In this document: piece after piece, positions 1 to 8,922 of the stretch
How positions within the stretch are numbered: the first letter of the stretch is position 1
How the letters are laid out: each line of letters starts with the position of its first letter
Source of the DNA: Streptomyces sp. DvalAA-43
GTDB lineage: Bacteria > Actinomycetota > Actinomycetes > Streptomycetales > Streptomycetaceae
Assembly (NCBI RefSeq): GCF_900091725.1
Contig: NZ_FMBW01000054.1
Coordinates: forward strand, 203,212 to 267,211
Reading direction: 5' to 3'
DNA length: 64,000 nt
Made by a program: the position numbers and the translations under genes
The notes under the pieces: generated by a model
Seen by the model: only the letters and a program-made list of their open reading frames with translations
Databases searched by the model: none
Told to the model about the DNA's origin: nothing

Positions 1-1708
1 CGGCCCTGCGCAGCAGCTCCTGGCGGCGGACGAGTTCGCCGTGCAGGGCGTCCTTCATCCGGTCGACCAGGGCCGCCTCGTCGGCCAGGTTGGTGATGAC
101 GGCGGAGGTGTGCGGCAGCCGGTCGAGACCCAGGAAGGTGGCGCCGCCCTTGAAGTCGGTGAGGACGAAGTTCAGCGTCTCGGAGGAGTGGGTCAGCGCC
201 AACGCGAGGACAAGGGTGCGCAGCAGCTCCGACTTGCCGGAACCGGTGGCGCCGATCAGCATGCCGTGCGGGCCCATGCCGCCCTGTGCCGACTCCTTGA
301 GGTCGAGATCGACATGCGCGCCGTCCGCGCCGATGCCGATCGGGACCCGCATCCGCTCCGCCGAGCTGCGCGAGCGGTGCAGATCGGCCGGATCGGCGCC
401 GTGCAGGTCACGGATGCCGAGCAGGTCCGTCAGCTCCATGTCCTCCTGCAGCGGGCGTTCCGCCCGCGCGGCGGCGCCCAGCCGGTAGGGGGCGAGGGTG
501 GTGGCGAGGGCGCGGGACGCGTGCAGGCCGAGGGCGTCGGGCCGGCCCAGCTCCGTCTCGGTGGGCTTGCCGTCCGGAGCGGTGGACAGCAGCGCCAGGG
601 CGTCCGGCCCGACGCGCAGGCGCAGTGTGCCGCGTACCTGGCAGGCGCCGTCCAGCGTGCCGCGGACATCGACGACGACGGTGTTGCGGTAGCCGGACTC
701 GGCGAGCCGGGCCCCGGGGGGCACGGATGCCGCGTCCAGGATGACGACGGTGAACGGCTCGTCGCGGCTCGGCTCCGCACCGGGCTCGAACGAGGGCCGG
801 CCGGCGAACTCCTCGCCGAGCAGCGGCTCCAGCTCGGAGACCGTCTCGGCCACCAGCCGGGCCGAGCCCACCCCGTCGACATCGGCCTGGTGCTGGACGT
901 GCGGCAACCACTTGGCCCACGACCAGGACGGCAGCGCTTCACCGTCCGCCACCACGGCGATCGCCAGGTCCTCCGGGGCGTGTGCCACGGCGAGTTGGGC
1001 GACCAGCGCGCGGGCCGCCGCCCGGGAGGTGGCGCGGTCCTCGTCCCCCGCGGTGAGCAGCACCCTCGCGAAAGACCGCAGCCGCACGGCCACCGGCTGG
1101 TCGCCGACCGTCGAGTAGGTGTGGATGAAGCGGCGCAGCGCATGGGCGGAGAGCGGTTCGAGGTCCTCGACCGGCTTGGTGGAGAGCGGCGCGAGGGTGA
1201 GGGCGAGCTGCTGCTCGCCGGTCCCTATCCGTACCTCGCCGAAGTCGTCATGGGTGGCGCGCCGTTCCCACAGGCGACCGGTGCGGGCGACCGACCACAG
1301 CGCCTGCGGCAGCGGGTGGCGCCACTCCTGGGCCCGCCGCTGCTGCTCGACCACCTTGCGGATGCGGCGCCGACTCGTCGTCAGGTAGCGGAGGTAGTCA
1401 CGGCGTTCCGCGCGCAGTTTGCGCTTGCGGTCCCCGGCGGCCCGGAGGAACTGGGCGACCAGCATGCCGACCGCCGAGGCCGCCATCATCCCGATCGACA
1501 CCCACATCAGCACGCCGTTGCCGTCACCGGGGCGGATGAAGATGAGCACCATGCCGAGCGAACTCAACGCCATCGGCAGATAGGTGATGATGCCGCCCAT
1601 GGCGCCCTGGGGATCCGGGAGGGACGGGGGCTCCTGGAGCGTCAGTTCACCCTCGGGCATGCGCGGGCCAACCCGGCGCGGGGGCCGTCGAAAAGTGACG
1701 GTGCTCAA
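1..1708 (-). CDS. eccC: EccC, type VII secretion ATPase (N-terminal part, runs off the window)
   Basis: Membrane-bound FtsK/SpoIIIE-type motor ATPase of an ESX secretion system. Only about 569 N-terminal codons are present; the gene continues past the left edge. I start it at the TTG at 1708 because translation then opens with the basic VTFRRPPRR stretch followed by MPEGEL, the usual EccC beginning; an internal ATG at 1662 is the alternative. Two hydrophobic helices lie at about residues 33-85, then a charged arginine-rich linker. A P-loop GATGSGKSE sits at residues 486-494, matching the first ATPase domain; the later ATPase domains would be outside the window. It is divergent from eccD and eccB. 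The long plus-strand frame across this region is an antisense shadow. Sure of the family, less sure of the exact start. Confidence 0.93.
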   Translation of the reverse strand, partial: MSTVTFRRPPRRVGPRMPEGELTLQEPPSLPDPQGAMGGIITYLPMALSSLGMVLIFIRPGDGNGVLMWVSIGMMAASAVGMLVAQFLRAAGDRKRKLRAERRDYLRYLTTSRRRIRKVVEQQRRAQEWRHPLPQALWSVARTGRLWERRATHDDFGEVRIGTGEQQLALTLAPLSTKPVEDLEPLSAHALRRFIHTYSTVGDQPVAVRLRSFARVLLTAGDEDRATSRAAARALVAQLAVAHAPEDLAIAVVADGEALPSWSWAKWLPHVQHQADVDGVGSARLVAETVSELEPLLGEEFAGRPSFEPGAEPSRDEPFTVVILDAASVPPGARLAESGYRNTVVVDVRGTLDGACQVRGTLRLRVGPDALALLSTAPDGKPTETELGRPDALGLHASRALATTLAPYRLGAAARAERPLQEDMELTDLLGIRDLHGADPADLHRSRSSAERMRVPIGIGADGAHVDLDLKESAQGGMGPHGMLIGATGSGKSELLRTLVLALALTHSSETLNFVLTDFKGGATFLGLDRLPHTSAVITNLADEAALVDRMKDALHGELVRRQELLRRA

Positions 1709-1871
1709 ACCGGCTCCCGACTCGAAGTGTCGACGATTCGATATAGGCGGCTCACGCTGCCGATTATCGGTGGTCGGACGAACGTACAGTCATGACGAAC
1801 TTCACGATAATGTGCAGTCGTTCCCGGGTCGAATCCCGATCGGAAATACAGGCGGGAGTGAATCGCGCACC

Positions 1872-3254
1872 GTGAGCGACAAGACCGCCGGGCTCTGCCG
1901 GATAACCGTCAGAAGTCCGGAGAAAACCTTCGAACTAGGCATACCGGCCGATGTCCCGCTCGCCGATCTGCTGCCGGTGCTCGTCGAGTACGCCGGCGGA
2001 GACCTCGACGAGCAAGGCCTGGAGCACGGCGGCTGGAGCCTCCAGCGGCTCGGCGCGGCCCCCCTCGACGAGGAACGCACCCCGGCCTCCCTGGAGTTGC
2101 GCGACGGCGAGACGCTCTACCTGAGAGCACGCCACGAAACCCTGCCGGAGGCCGACTTCGACGACCTCGTCGACGGCATCGGCGAGACCCTGCGCGCCCG
2201 CCCCGACACCTGGCGGCCCGAGCTGACGCGCCGTCTGCTCATCGGGTTCACCGTGGCGGCACTGGCCGCCGGGCTGATCACCGTCCTGCTGCCGGGCGCG
2301 GCGACGTGGCGCGCCGGAGCCGCCGCCGCCGTCGCGCTCCTGCTGGTGGCAGGCGGGTTGGCCGCCTCCCGGGCGGTCGGCGACGCGGGCGCCGGGGCGG
2401 CGCTCGGCGTACTGGCCGTGCCCTACCTCGCCGTCGCCGGAGCGCTCGTCCCGGCCGCCGGGCACGGCGAGAGCCTGCTCGGTCCCCGGCTGCTGGCAGG
2501 GGGCGCCGCGGGCGCGGGAGCGGCGATCATCGCCTTGGCCGCGGTCGGCGCCTTCGCACCGCTCTTCCTCGGGGCGTTCACGGTGGCCGTGTTCGTCGCG
2601 GCGGCCGGTGCGATCGCGCTGGCCGGGATCCCGAGCGCCCATGTCGCCGGCTGGCTGGCCGTCGCCGTCGTCCTGGCGGGCGGGTTCGTCCCCAGCCTGG
2701 CCTTCCGGTTCGCCGGCATGCGGATGCCGCCGCTGCCGTCCAACGCGGGCGAACTGCAGGAGGGCATCGAGCCGTTCCCCGCCCAGCAGGTGCGCGAGCG
2801 AGCCGAACTGGCCGACCGGTACCTGACCGGGATGTACGTCGCCCTCGGGCTGGTGGCCGCGGCCTGCGAGACCGTACTGCTCACCGACCCGGACGGTTGG
2901 ACGGCCCCGCTGCTCGCCGTGGTGCTGAGCACGCTGCTGTTGCTGCACGTGCGGGTGGTCGGCGCGGTGCGGCACCGGCTCGCGATGGCGATCCCCGGGG
3001 CGTACGGACTGGCCCTGGCGGGCGTGCTGCGCGCGATCGACCTGGGGCTGCCGGGACGGCTGGAGATCACCGCCGCCTTCGCGGTGATCGCCGCGGTCAC
3101 CGCGATCGCCGCGTGGACGGTCCCGGGACGGCGGCTCGTCCCCTACTGGGGCCGCAGCGCCGACCTCCTGCACACCTTCTGCGCGCTGGTACTTCTGCCG
3201 CTCGCGGAGCTGCTCGCCGGGGTGTTCGGCGCGCTGCGCGGAATCCGGGGGTGA
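1872..3254 (+). CDS. eccD: EccD, type VII secretion channel membrane protein
   Basis: Polytopic membrane subunit that lines the ESX inner-membrane channel. The GTG at 1872 gives 460 residues, a usual EccD length. The open frame extends upstream, but that stretch overlaps eccC antisense and is not EccD-like. Residues about 8-90 form the ubiquitin-like cytoplasmic domain (CRITVRSPEKTFEL at the start, DGETLYLR near its end). A linker follows, then about eleven hydrophobic segments rich in Ala, Val, Leu and Gly from residue 120 to the end. The stop is followed after 7 bases by eccB, so the two are co-transcribed. A GGGAG lies about 15 bases before the chosen start, rather far, so the start is less certain than the gene. 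Confidence 0.93.
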   Translation: MSDKTAGLCRITVRSPEKTFELGIPADVPLADLLPVLVEYAGGDLDEQGLEHGGWSLQRLGAAPLDEERTPASLELRDGETLYLRARHETLPEADFDDLVDGIGETLRARPDTWRPELTRRLLIGFTVAALAAGLITVLLPGAATWRAGAAAAVALLLVAGGLAASRAVGDAGAGAALGVLAVPYLAVAGALVPAAGHGESLLGPRLLAGGAAGAGAAIIALAAVGAFAPLFLGAFTVAVFVAAAGAIALAGIPSAHVAGWLAVAVVLAGGFVPSLAFRFAGMRMPPLPSNAGELQEGIEPFPAQQVRERAELADRYLTGMYVALGLVAAACETVLLTDPDGWTAPLLAVVLSTLLLLHVRVVGAVRHRLAMAIPGAYGLALAGVLRAIDLGLPGRLEITAAFAVIAAVTAIAAWTVPGRRLVPYWGRSADLLHTFCALVLLPLAELLAGVFGALRGIRG

Positions 3255-3261
3255 GGCGCTG

Positions 3262-4758
3262 ATGGCGGTGCAGTCGCGCAAGGACCAGGTGCAGGCACAC
3301 CTGTATGTGATGGGCAGGCTCTCCAGCGGCCTGCTGCGGGACGATCCCGACTCGCCCGACACCCCGACCGCCCGGACCTGGCGGGGTGTCCGCTGGGGCG
3401 CGCTCGTGGTGGCGCTGGCCTGCGTGGTGACGGTGCTGTACGGGCTGATCAAGCCGGGTGGCGGGACGTCCTGGCAGACGCCGGGGGCGCTGGTCGTCGT
3501 CAAGGACACCGGCGCCCGCTACCTGAATGTCGGAGGGACGCTCCACCCCGTGCTCAACGAAGCGTCCGCACGGCTGGTGGCCGGGGACCGGATGACGGTC
3601 GAACAGGCCGTGGCGGCATCGCTCGCCGACGCCCCGCGCGGCACCCCCATCGGGATCGTGGGCGCCCCGGACGGGCTGCCAGAGGCGCCCGGCGCCGGGA
3701 TGTGGGCGGTGTGCGCGGGAGCGCAGCCGGCCGGGGCGGCGGGCGGCACGGGGCCGCTGACCAGCGTGGTCGTGGGCGGTCCCGCCGAATCGGGGGACGG
3801 GCTCGGCTCCGACCGGGGCGTGCTGGTCACCGCGCCGGGAGAGGGCCAGCAACTGGTGTGGAACGGGCGCCGCTTCCGTGTGGACACCCGACACGGCACG
3901 GCTGCGGCGCTGGGCTGGGCGGGCGTGAGCCCCGTACCCGTGAGCGCCTCGTTCCTGACGGCGCTGGACGCCGGACCGGCGCTCGCCCCGCCGGAGATCG
4001 CCGACCGGGGCCGCCCGGGGCCGCGACTGGCGGGCGGCGCCACCCGCATCGGCCAGCTGTTCTCGGCCGGGGGCCAGCACTATGTGCTGCGTACGGACGG
4101 TCTGGCACCGCTGACCGGCCTGGCCCAGCGCCTGCTGCACGGCGATCCGCGCACCCAGGACCAGGCGTACGGCGGTCGGGCGGTGAAGGAACGGCCCGTC
4201 GGCCCTTCCGACCTGGCGGCCCATCAGGCCCCCGCCTCGGCGGCGCAGCAACTGGCGGCCGGACTGCCCCCCTCGGCGCCGAAGGTGTCGCCGGTCGACC
4301 CGGCGCGGGAGCAGGTCTGCGCCCGGGTGACGCCCCTGGCCGACGGCCACACGACGACGGTGGCCCTGGTCCCGGCGGCCGAGGTGCCCGGCTCGGCGCC
4401 CGGTGTGCAGCCGGGGGTGATGGCGGCGTGCGCTCCGGTGGACCGGACCTGGGTACGCCCGGGGACGGGTGCGCTGGTCCGGGCGCGATCGTCGGCGGGT
4501 ACCGGCAACTCGCTCTATTTGGTGTCGGATTCGGGCGTTTCCTATCCGATTACGGCAGCTGGGCTGAAACAACTCGGATATTCGCAAGGTGCGGCCGTTG
4601 ACGTTCCGGGTCGATTGCTGAGTCTTCTTCCGAGTGGTCCCGTTCTGGACCCGGCGGCGGTCTCGAAGAGTGGAGTCGTAGAGGCGGACACGGAAGGGGA
4701 GGGGAAGGTTCCGCCGAAAAGGAAACAATTGCGTGAACAATGCGACACTGGTTCGTGA
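3262..4758 (+). CDS. eccB: EccB, type VII secretion protein
   Basis: Single-span membrane protein of the ESX core complex with a large extracytoplasmic domain. The 498-residue product opens MAVQSRKDQVQAHLY, the conserved EccB N-terminus, and has one membrane helix at about residues 47-66. The rest is an outward-facing domain rich in Gly, Pro and Ala, with three isolated Cys residues (in AVCAG, QVCAR and AACAP), as expected for a disulfide-containing periplasm-like domain. The length matches the family. It follows eccD by 7 bases. The last 80 codons and the downstream region have noticeably lower GC than the rest. Confidence 0.94.
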   Translation: MAVQSRKDQVQAHLYVMGRLSSGLLRDDPDSPDTPTARTWRGVRWGALVVALACVVTVLYGLIKPGGGTSWQTPGALVVVKDTGARYLNVGGTLHPVLNEASARLVAGDRMTVEQAVAASLADAPRGTPIGIVGAPDGLPEAPGAGMWAVCAGAQPAGAAGGTGPLTSVVVGGPAESGDGLGSDRGVLVTAPGEGQQLVWNGRRFRVDTRHGTAAALGWAGVSPVPVSASFLTALDAGPALAPPEIADRGRPGPRLAGGATRIGQLFSAGGQHYVLRTDGLAPLTGLAQRLLHGDPRTQDQAYGGRAVKERPVGPSDLAAHQAPASAAQQLAAGLPPSAPKVSPVDPAREQVCARVTPLADGHTTTVALVPAAEVPGSAPGVQPGVMAACAPVDRTWVRPGTGALVRARSSAGTGNSLYLVSDSGVSYPITAAGLKQLGYSQGAAVDVPGRLLSLLPSGPVLDPAAVSKSGVVEADTEGEGKVPPKRKQLREQCDTGS

Positions 4759-4816
4759 TCATGGTCTGCGCGCATAAGAAAATTCAAAGTTTCACGGGAC
4801 AAGTACTCTCTGTGCG

Positions 4817-4822
4817 TATAGT
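4817..4822 (+). promoter_or_regulatory. candidate -10 box for the WXG100 operon
   Basis: The 127-base gap between eccB and the first WXG100-like gene is AT-richer than its surroundings and contains TATAGT at 4817-4822, about 65 bases before the start codon. I do not see a convincing -35 hexamer at 17-18 bases. Weak evidence for a separate promoter for the substrate genes. Confidence 0.25.
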
Positions 4823-4885
4823 CTGACGACCTGTTTTAACGAGCGCTTGTGGCGCAACATGGCGATCCGAAGAGGGAGTTCCACC

Positions 4886-5254
4886 ATGGTCGGCGGCGGT
4901 ACCTACACTCGCGAACAGCAGGACATCGACAAGGCTCGGGCCGCGTTGGAGAACCACGTCGCCGCCATGGCCAAGGCCGGCAGCACCGTCCAGCAGATCC
5001 ATGACGACGTGCGCCTGGCCTACGTGGCCGACTCGTCCTCCATCTTCTCGTCGAAGCTGAACGAGTGGATGCAGGCGTACACCAACATCAAGGCGAAAGT
5101 CGATCAGCTCCATCAGGGCCTGACCGCGGCGGACAAGATCCAGACGGCCGGTGAGATGGACGCCCAGGGCTACGGCCAGGCGTGGCAGTCCGGGGGCAGC
5201 TTCCACAACGCGAGCGATGCCACGTACGCCGCGCTCGGCGGCGGCAGCAACTGA
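4886..5254 (+). CDS. WXG100-like small ESX protein
   Basis: A 122-residue helical protein that is probably one half of the secreted ESX heterodimer. The ATG at 4886 is chosen because GAGGGAG precedes it by a few bases; the upstream in-frame extension is basic and unlike the family. Predicted helix-turn-helix hairpin, with a single Trp at residue 61 (NEWMQAY) at the place where WXG proteins have their turn, but the following Gly is missing. A second Trp is near residue 100 and the tail is Gly-rich. No classical YxxxD/E export signal is evident. The next small WXG100 gene follows after 39 bases, fitting an esxB-esxA type pair. Function inferred from fold and position. Confidence 0.75.
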   Translation: MVGGGTYTREQQDIDKARAALENHVAAMAKAGSTVQQIHDDVRLAYVADSSSIFSSKLNEWMQAYTNIKAKVDQLHQGLTAADKIQTAGEMDAQGYGQAWQSGGSFHNASDATYAALGGGSN

Positions 5255-5293
5255 CAGCGGCCACGGCCCTTCCATCCCTGAGGAGACGATCCC

Positions 5294-5578
5294 ATGCCCA
5301 ATGTCCAGCTCATCAAGGACGCCGCCAACACGGCCATCGAGGAGATGGTGGCCGCCAACGCCTCGATGGTGCAGGCGCTGAACGACATGAAGGACCAGAT
5401 CACCCCCCTGGCCGCTTCGTTCACCGGTGCCACCGCCGCCGCGTGGCTCGACTTCCAGAATTACGTCGACACCGCCACCGCCGACATGAACCACGCGTTC
5501 GGCCAGGGTTCGCAGGCGCTGCAGCAGATGATCGACGCCCAGATCGAGGCGGACCTCAACGGCAGCGGCCAGTTCTGA
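5294..5578 (+). CDS. WXG100 family protein (EsxA-like)
   Basis: A 94-residue all-helical protein of the normal WXG100 size, partner of the preceding gene. The segment FTGATAAAWLDFQ at residues 43-55 matches the family pattern around the turn. The Trp is residue 51, but the motif reads W-L-D rather than W-x-G. A good ribosome site (GAGGAGA) lies 7 bases before the ATG. The stop codon overlaps the start of the next gene (TGATG), which indicates translational coupling. Expected to be secreted through the EccBCD machine encoded next to it. Confidence 0.85.
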   Translation: MPNVQLIKDAANTAIEEMVAANASMVQALNDMKDQITPLAASFTGATAAAWLDFQNYVDTATADMNHAFGQGSQALQQMIDAQIEADLNGSGQF

Positions 5579-6030
5579 TGAGCGGCGGCGAACAGGGCGG
5601 GACCGGGACCTACAAGGTCACCGAGGGATATCTGCAGGGCCTCGCGGATCAGCACATCAACGCGTTCCTAGAGGACCTGAAGACCAATCACGCCGTCCAG
5701 ATGCTCCGCGGCTTCGCCGGCGACACGACCGCCGGCGGAGCCACCTTCGACCGCATCTACGCGGGTTCGGGCAAGGGAGTGACGAGCGCGGCTCTGCTGC
5801 AGGACCGGTTCGCCCGGTTCAGCAGCCAGCTCAAGACACAGCTCGACAACTTCAACGTCGGCATGACGAAGCTCTACTTCGACCTCGGCAAGGTCGACCT
5901 CGCGCTCAAGGGCGGCGAGGACAGCGCCTCCGACATCAGCAAGACCGCGTTCGACACGGTGACCAAGGACGCGCTGTCCCAGTTCGGCGGCTCCGCGCCG
6001 GGCGGCAGCGGATCCACGTCCGCGATATAG
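5578..6030 (+). CDS. T7SS-associated helical protein of unknown function
   Basis: A 150-residue protein starting at the ATG that overlaps the stop of the WXG100 gene by one base. The open frame extends further upstream, but that part is the shadow of the preceding gene. The sequence is soluble, mainly helical and slightly acidic, with alternating hydrophobic heptads (LQDRFARFSSQLKTQLDNF) and a flexible Gly/Ser tail. It has no Cys and no signal peptide. It may be a third WXG-superfamily-like protein or a dedicated chaperone. I do not recognise a named family. Position inside the operon is the main clue. Confidence 0.7.
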   Translation: MSGGEQGGTGTYKVTEGYLQGLADQHINAFLEDLKTNHAVQMLRGFAGDTTAGGATFDRIYAGSGKGVTSAALLQDRFARFSSQLKTQLDNFNVGMTKLYFDLGKVDLALKGGEDSASDISKTAFDTVTKDALSQFGGSAPGGSGSTSAI

Positions 6031-6068
6031 CGGACAGCAGCAGAGACACAGAAGGGTGATCGTGGCAC

Positions 6069-8051
6069 GTGGGCAAGGACTACAACTGGGAGACGGTGCT
6101 CTCCACCTACACCACGGCCACGCCGACCAGCCGGATGGACATCGGCGGCAGTGGCGACGGCTACAACAGCTGGTTCGAGAAGCACGCGATCAACACCACG
6201 GACTACGATCCGTACTTCGGCCCGGACGGCTACGACTTCTACTGGAGCTTCACCTGGACGCCTCCGGCCACCAAGGTGGAACGTCACATCCAGATGGGTC
6301 TGACGCTCAGCCGCCTGGTCGGCAGCAACGACACGGACACGCCGCTGTACAAGTTCGTCCACGAGCCGTTCCAGTACCTTGAACCCGCCCTGACCGACAG
6401 CGGAAGCGACGTCATCAAGCTGCACAGCTTCGACGACGCGGGCATGGCCGTGCGCGGTGTCCAGCAGTTGCTCGACCAGTGGTCGCAGCAGCTGGCGAAG
6501 CTGGGCGATGGCATCGACGTCCCGGACTCGGAGTTCCAGGGCAGCGCGGCAGGGTCGCTCAAGAACATCCTGGCCGGCATAGGGGGCGAGCTGACCCAGA
6601 TCGTCCGGCAGCTGACCAAGCCCGACTGGACGAAGGAGCTCGACGCGGCGCGCACTCAGCTCCAGACCAGCACGGAGCAACTGCGCGCGGCGCACGAGAA
6701 GTGGCTCAACACGCCGGAGTCCATGCCGGTGAACCACGTCCGGCCGCTCTGGCTCGTCGCAGTACTCATGCTGACGCTCGACATGCTGGTCAGTGACACC
6801 GACACCCCGACGCACGTGGCGTTCGGCGACCCTCATGACCAGGCGTTCTGGGACCGCATGGAGGCGACGGCGAAACAGGGCTGGCTCGCCCACGTCGGCC
6901 AGATGCTCGACCCGGCGGCCCACCAGCAGGGGAACGACCTCGACACCGCATACCAGAGCACCGCGGACGAGATCCGCGACCTCCAGGCACCAACCTGGAT
7001 CACCCCGTACTCGGGGTCAGGATCCGGGAACAGCGAGGTCGACAAGGCGAAGCAGCAGCTCGAAGAAGAGCAGAAGAAGCTGGAACAGCAGGCGAAGGAC
7101 CAGGAGAAGCAGTTCCAGACCCAGCAGGACCAGCTGACGAAGCAGAAGGACCAGCAGCAACAGGACCTGAAGGACCAGCAGGACGACCTGAAGAAGCAGT
7201 CCGAGGACCAGCAGAACGACCTGAAGAAGCAGACGGACGACCTGAACAAGCAGGCCGATTCCCTGAAGAACGGTCCCAACACACAGGTCACCCCGCCCGG
7301 TGGCACCCAGGACCAGCAGAAGCAGCTTGACGACCTCAAGAAGCAGGCCGACGAGCTCGGCACCGGAAACGGCACCACCTACAACGCGAACAACCTGCCG
7401 CCCGGCTCCAAGGTCAATAAGGACGGCACCGTCACCGGTCCGAACGGGCTGCCACTGAAGAACCCCGACGGCAGCACCGTCAAGGTTCCACCGGGGACCA
7501 AGGTGCCGTCCGGGGGGACCACCGAGGAGGAGCTGCGGCGGCAGCAACAGCAGCAGCGCCGCACCCTTCAGCAAGAGGCCGAGGCCCAGGAGCGCCGGTT
7601 CCAGCAGCAGCGCGCACAGCAGGAGGCCGAGCGCAAGCAGGCGCTGGCCCAGCAGCGCCAGTACGAGCAGTCGCTCCAACGCGCCCGCGAGCAGGTGCGC
7701 AGCTCCGGCAGCGAGGAACTGCTGCGGAACGCCGGCAAGGGCGGAACGCTGAAGATGCGGAACGCCGACGGGACCTTCTCCGAGTCCCGGCGCAACCCGC
7801 TCACCGGCGAGGAGGTCACGCCGGGCGCCGGCCGGGTCAGGACCACCTCCACCGAGCCCGACGTCAAGGCTGCCGAGCAGACGGCCGCGACGGGGCGGCG
7901 CACCTCGTCCCAGTCACCGATGATGCCGCCGCCCGGCGGCGGAGGGGCTCCGGCGGGACAGGAACAGCACCGGGAACGCAAGAGCTACCTGGACGAGGAC
8001 GAGGACACATGGGGCACCCAGGAGTGCTCCACGACGGGGGTGATCGGCTGA
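6069..8051 (+). CDS. large T7SS-locus protein with two coiled-coil blocks
   Basis: A 660-residue protein with GTG start at 6069 preceded by AAGGGTG. Residues 1-315 form a mixed domain containing LSTYTTATPTSR near the start and a short hydrophobic stretch (LWLVAVLMLTLDML) near residue 230. Residues about 322-402 are an extremely Gln/Lys/Asp-rich coiled coil, followed by a Pro/Gly linker and a second Gln/Arg/Glu-rich coil at about 484-545. The tail is Pro/Gly-rich and acidic. No catalytic motif is visible. Its last codon overlaps the ATG of the YbaB-like gene by one base. It is likely a structural or substrate protein of the ESX system. Actinobacterial ESX loci often carry such genes, but the role is not known to me. 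Confidence 0.75.
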   Translation: MGKDYNWETVLSTYTTATPTSRMDIGGSGDGYNSWFEKHAINTTDYDPYFGPDGYDFYWSFTWTPPATKVERHIQMGLTLSRLVGSNDTDTPLYKFVHEPFQYLEPALTDSGSDVIKLHSFDDAGMAVRGVQQLLDQWSQQLAKLGDGIDVPDSEFQGSAAGSLKNILAGIGGELTQIVRQLTKPDWTKELDAARTQLQTSTEQLRAAHEKWLNTPESMPVNHVRPLWLVAVLMLTLDMLVSDTDTPTHVAFGDPHDQAFWDRMEATAKQGWLAHVGQMLDPAAHQQGNDLDTAYQSTADEIRDLQAPTWITPYSGSGSGNSEVDKAKQQLEEEQKKLEQQAKDQEKQFQTQQDQLTKQKDQQQQDLKDQQDDLKKQSEDQQNDLKKQTDDLNKQADSLKNGPNTQVTPPGGTQDQQKQLDDLKKQADELGTGNGTTYNANNLPPGSKVNKDGTVTGPNGLPLKNPDGSTVKVPPGTKVPSGGTTEEELRRQQQQQRRTLQQEAEAQERRFQQQRAQQEAERKQALAQQRQYEQSLQRAREQVRSSGSEELLRNAGKGGTLKMRNADGTFSESRRNPLTGEEVTPGAGRVRTTSTEPDVKAAEQTAATGRRTSSQSPMMPPPGGGGAPAGQEQHRERKSYLDEDEDTWGTQECSTTGVIG

Positions 8052-8563
8052 TGACGGACCAGAAGGACAGCGGCATCCGGAACAACGGCTCCGCGCAGCC
8101 CACCCGCTCCGCCCGCGAGCAGTTCGAGTCGATCCTCGGCTCGACGCTCCAGGAGCAGTTCGGCGAGATGCAGCAGCAGGTCCGCGAGCACACCGCGAAG
8201 CTCGCGTCGGTCCAGCGCGAGCTGGCCGCCCGCACCTCCACCGTGCGCTCCAAGGACCGCGCCATCAGCGTCACCGTGGGTATCCAGGGTGAGGTCCGCG
8301 AAATCAAGTTCCACAACGAGGACTACCGGCGGATGGACCCGGCCCGCCTCGGCAAGACCCTGACGGAGCTGATCGGCAGAGCACAGGCCGAGGGCTCCGA
8401 GGCCGCGCGCGAGGCATTCGAGCCGCTGCGTGGCAAGGGCGCCGAGATGCGCCACTCGATGCTGGCGGGCTCACCCATGGAGGAACTCCTGGCCCCGATC
8501 CGGGAGATGACGAAGAACCTGGGTGCGGCGCCCAAGCCCCGGGGAGGCAGGAGCGATGGCTGA
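8051..8563 (+). CDS. YbaB/EbfC-like family protein
   Basis: A 170-residue protein whose central part (VRSKDRAISVTVGIQGEV, about residues 75-92, then IKFHNEDYRRMDPARLGKTL) matches the YbaB/EbfC pattern of small dimeric nucleoid-associated proteins. The N-terminal helix is longer and Gln/Glu-rich. I start at 8051, where the ATG overlaps the previous stop; an in-frame upstream ATG at 8009 lies inside the preceding gene. It overlaps the next gene by 8 bases. YbaB-like proteins are also found as ESX-locus members in actinobacteria, so DNA binding should not be assumed; it may be a secreted or chaperone-like helper here. Confidence 0.8.
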   Translation: MTDQKDSGIRNNGSAQPTRSAREQFESILGSTLQEQFGEMQQQVREHTAKLASVQRELAARTSTVRSKDRAISVTVGIQGEVREIKFHNEDYRRMDPARLGKTLTELIGRAQAEGSEAAREAFEPLRGKGAEMRHSMLAGSPMEELLAPIREMTKNLGAAPKPRGGRSDG

Positions 8564-8897
8564 CGGCAACGAACTGAAGGCGGGCGACGCCACCTGGAAG
8601 GGGTTCGCCGACTACGAGAACCTCGGCGCGGCCCTGGCCAAGGCGCATGCCAACGTCAACACCATCAACGACCTCAACACCCGGGGCGGCGGCAACGGCG
8701 AGGACGACTCGTCGAAGCAGTACCTGGAGCAGATCAAGACGGGCATGCCGCCGCTCACCGACACCCTGAAGATGCTGGACATCCTGGTCACCCAGCTGGG
8801 TCAGACCGGGCAGGACGTGAAGAAGCTCTTCGGCGACGCCGAGGAGCAGGCCGCCGTGCTGGCCAAGGACTGGAAGGCGGCTGGAGGGGACCAGTGA
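8556..8897 (+). CDS. small helical T7SS-locus protein
   Basis: A 113-residue protein starting at ATG 8556, preceded by GGCAGGAGCG and overlapping the end of the YbaB-like gene by 8 bases. It is acidic and helical, with KAGDATWKGFADYENLG near the N-terminus and a second amphipathic helix (TLKMLDILVTQLGQTGQDVKKL). It has one Trp at each end and no Cys. The size and shape resemble a WXG100-like partner. The gene for the giant protein begins 25 bases later, so it may be the chaperone or co-secretion partner of that protein. This is inferred only from order and size. Confidence 0.7.
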   Translation: MADGNELKAGDATWKGFADYENLGAALAKAHANVNTINDLNTRGGGNGEDDSSKQYLEQIKTGMPPLTDTLKMLDILVTQLGQTGQDVKKLFGDAEEQAAVLAKDWKAAGGDQ

Positions 8898-8922
8898 CGC
8901 GCACCACCACTCGGCGGCGCCC

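Noticed and set aside
41..1795. Long plus-strand open frame (584 codons)
   Set aside because: It is antisense to eccC, whose minus-strand translation shows the EccC start, membrane helices and P-loop. The plus frame is Arg/Gly/Gln-rich without any motif.
8051..8563. Calling the YbaB-like protein a DNA-binding regulator of the ESX locus
   Set aside because: Only the fold pattern is visible; there is no evidence for DNA binding, and related proteins occur as ESX-locus components.
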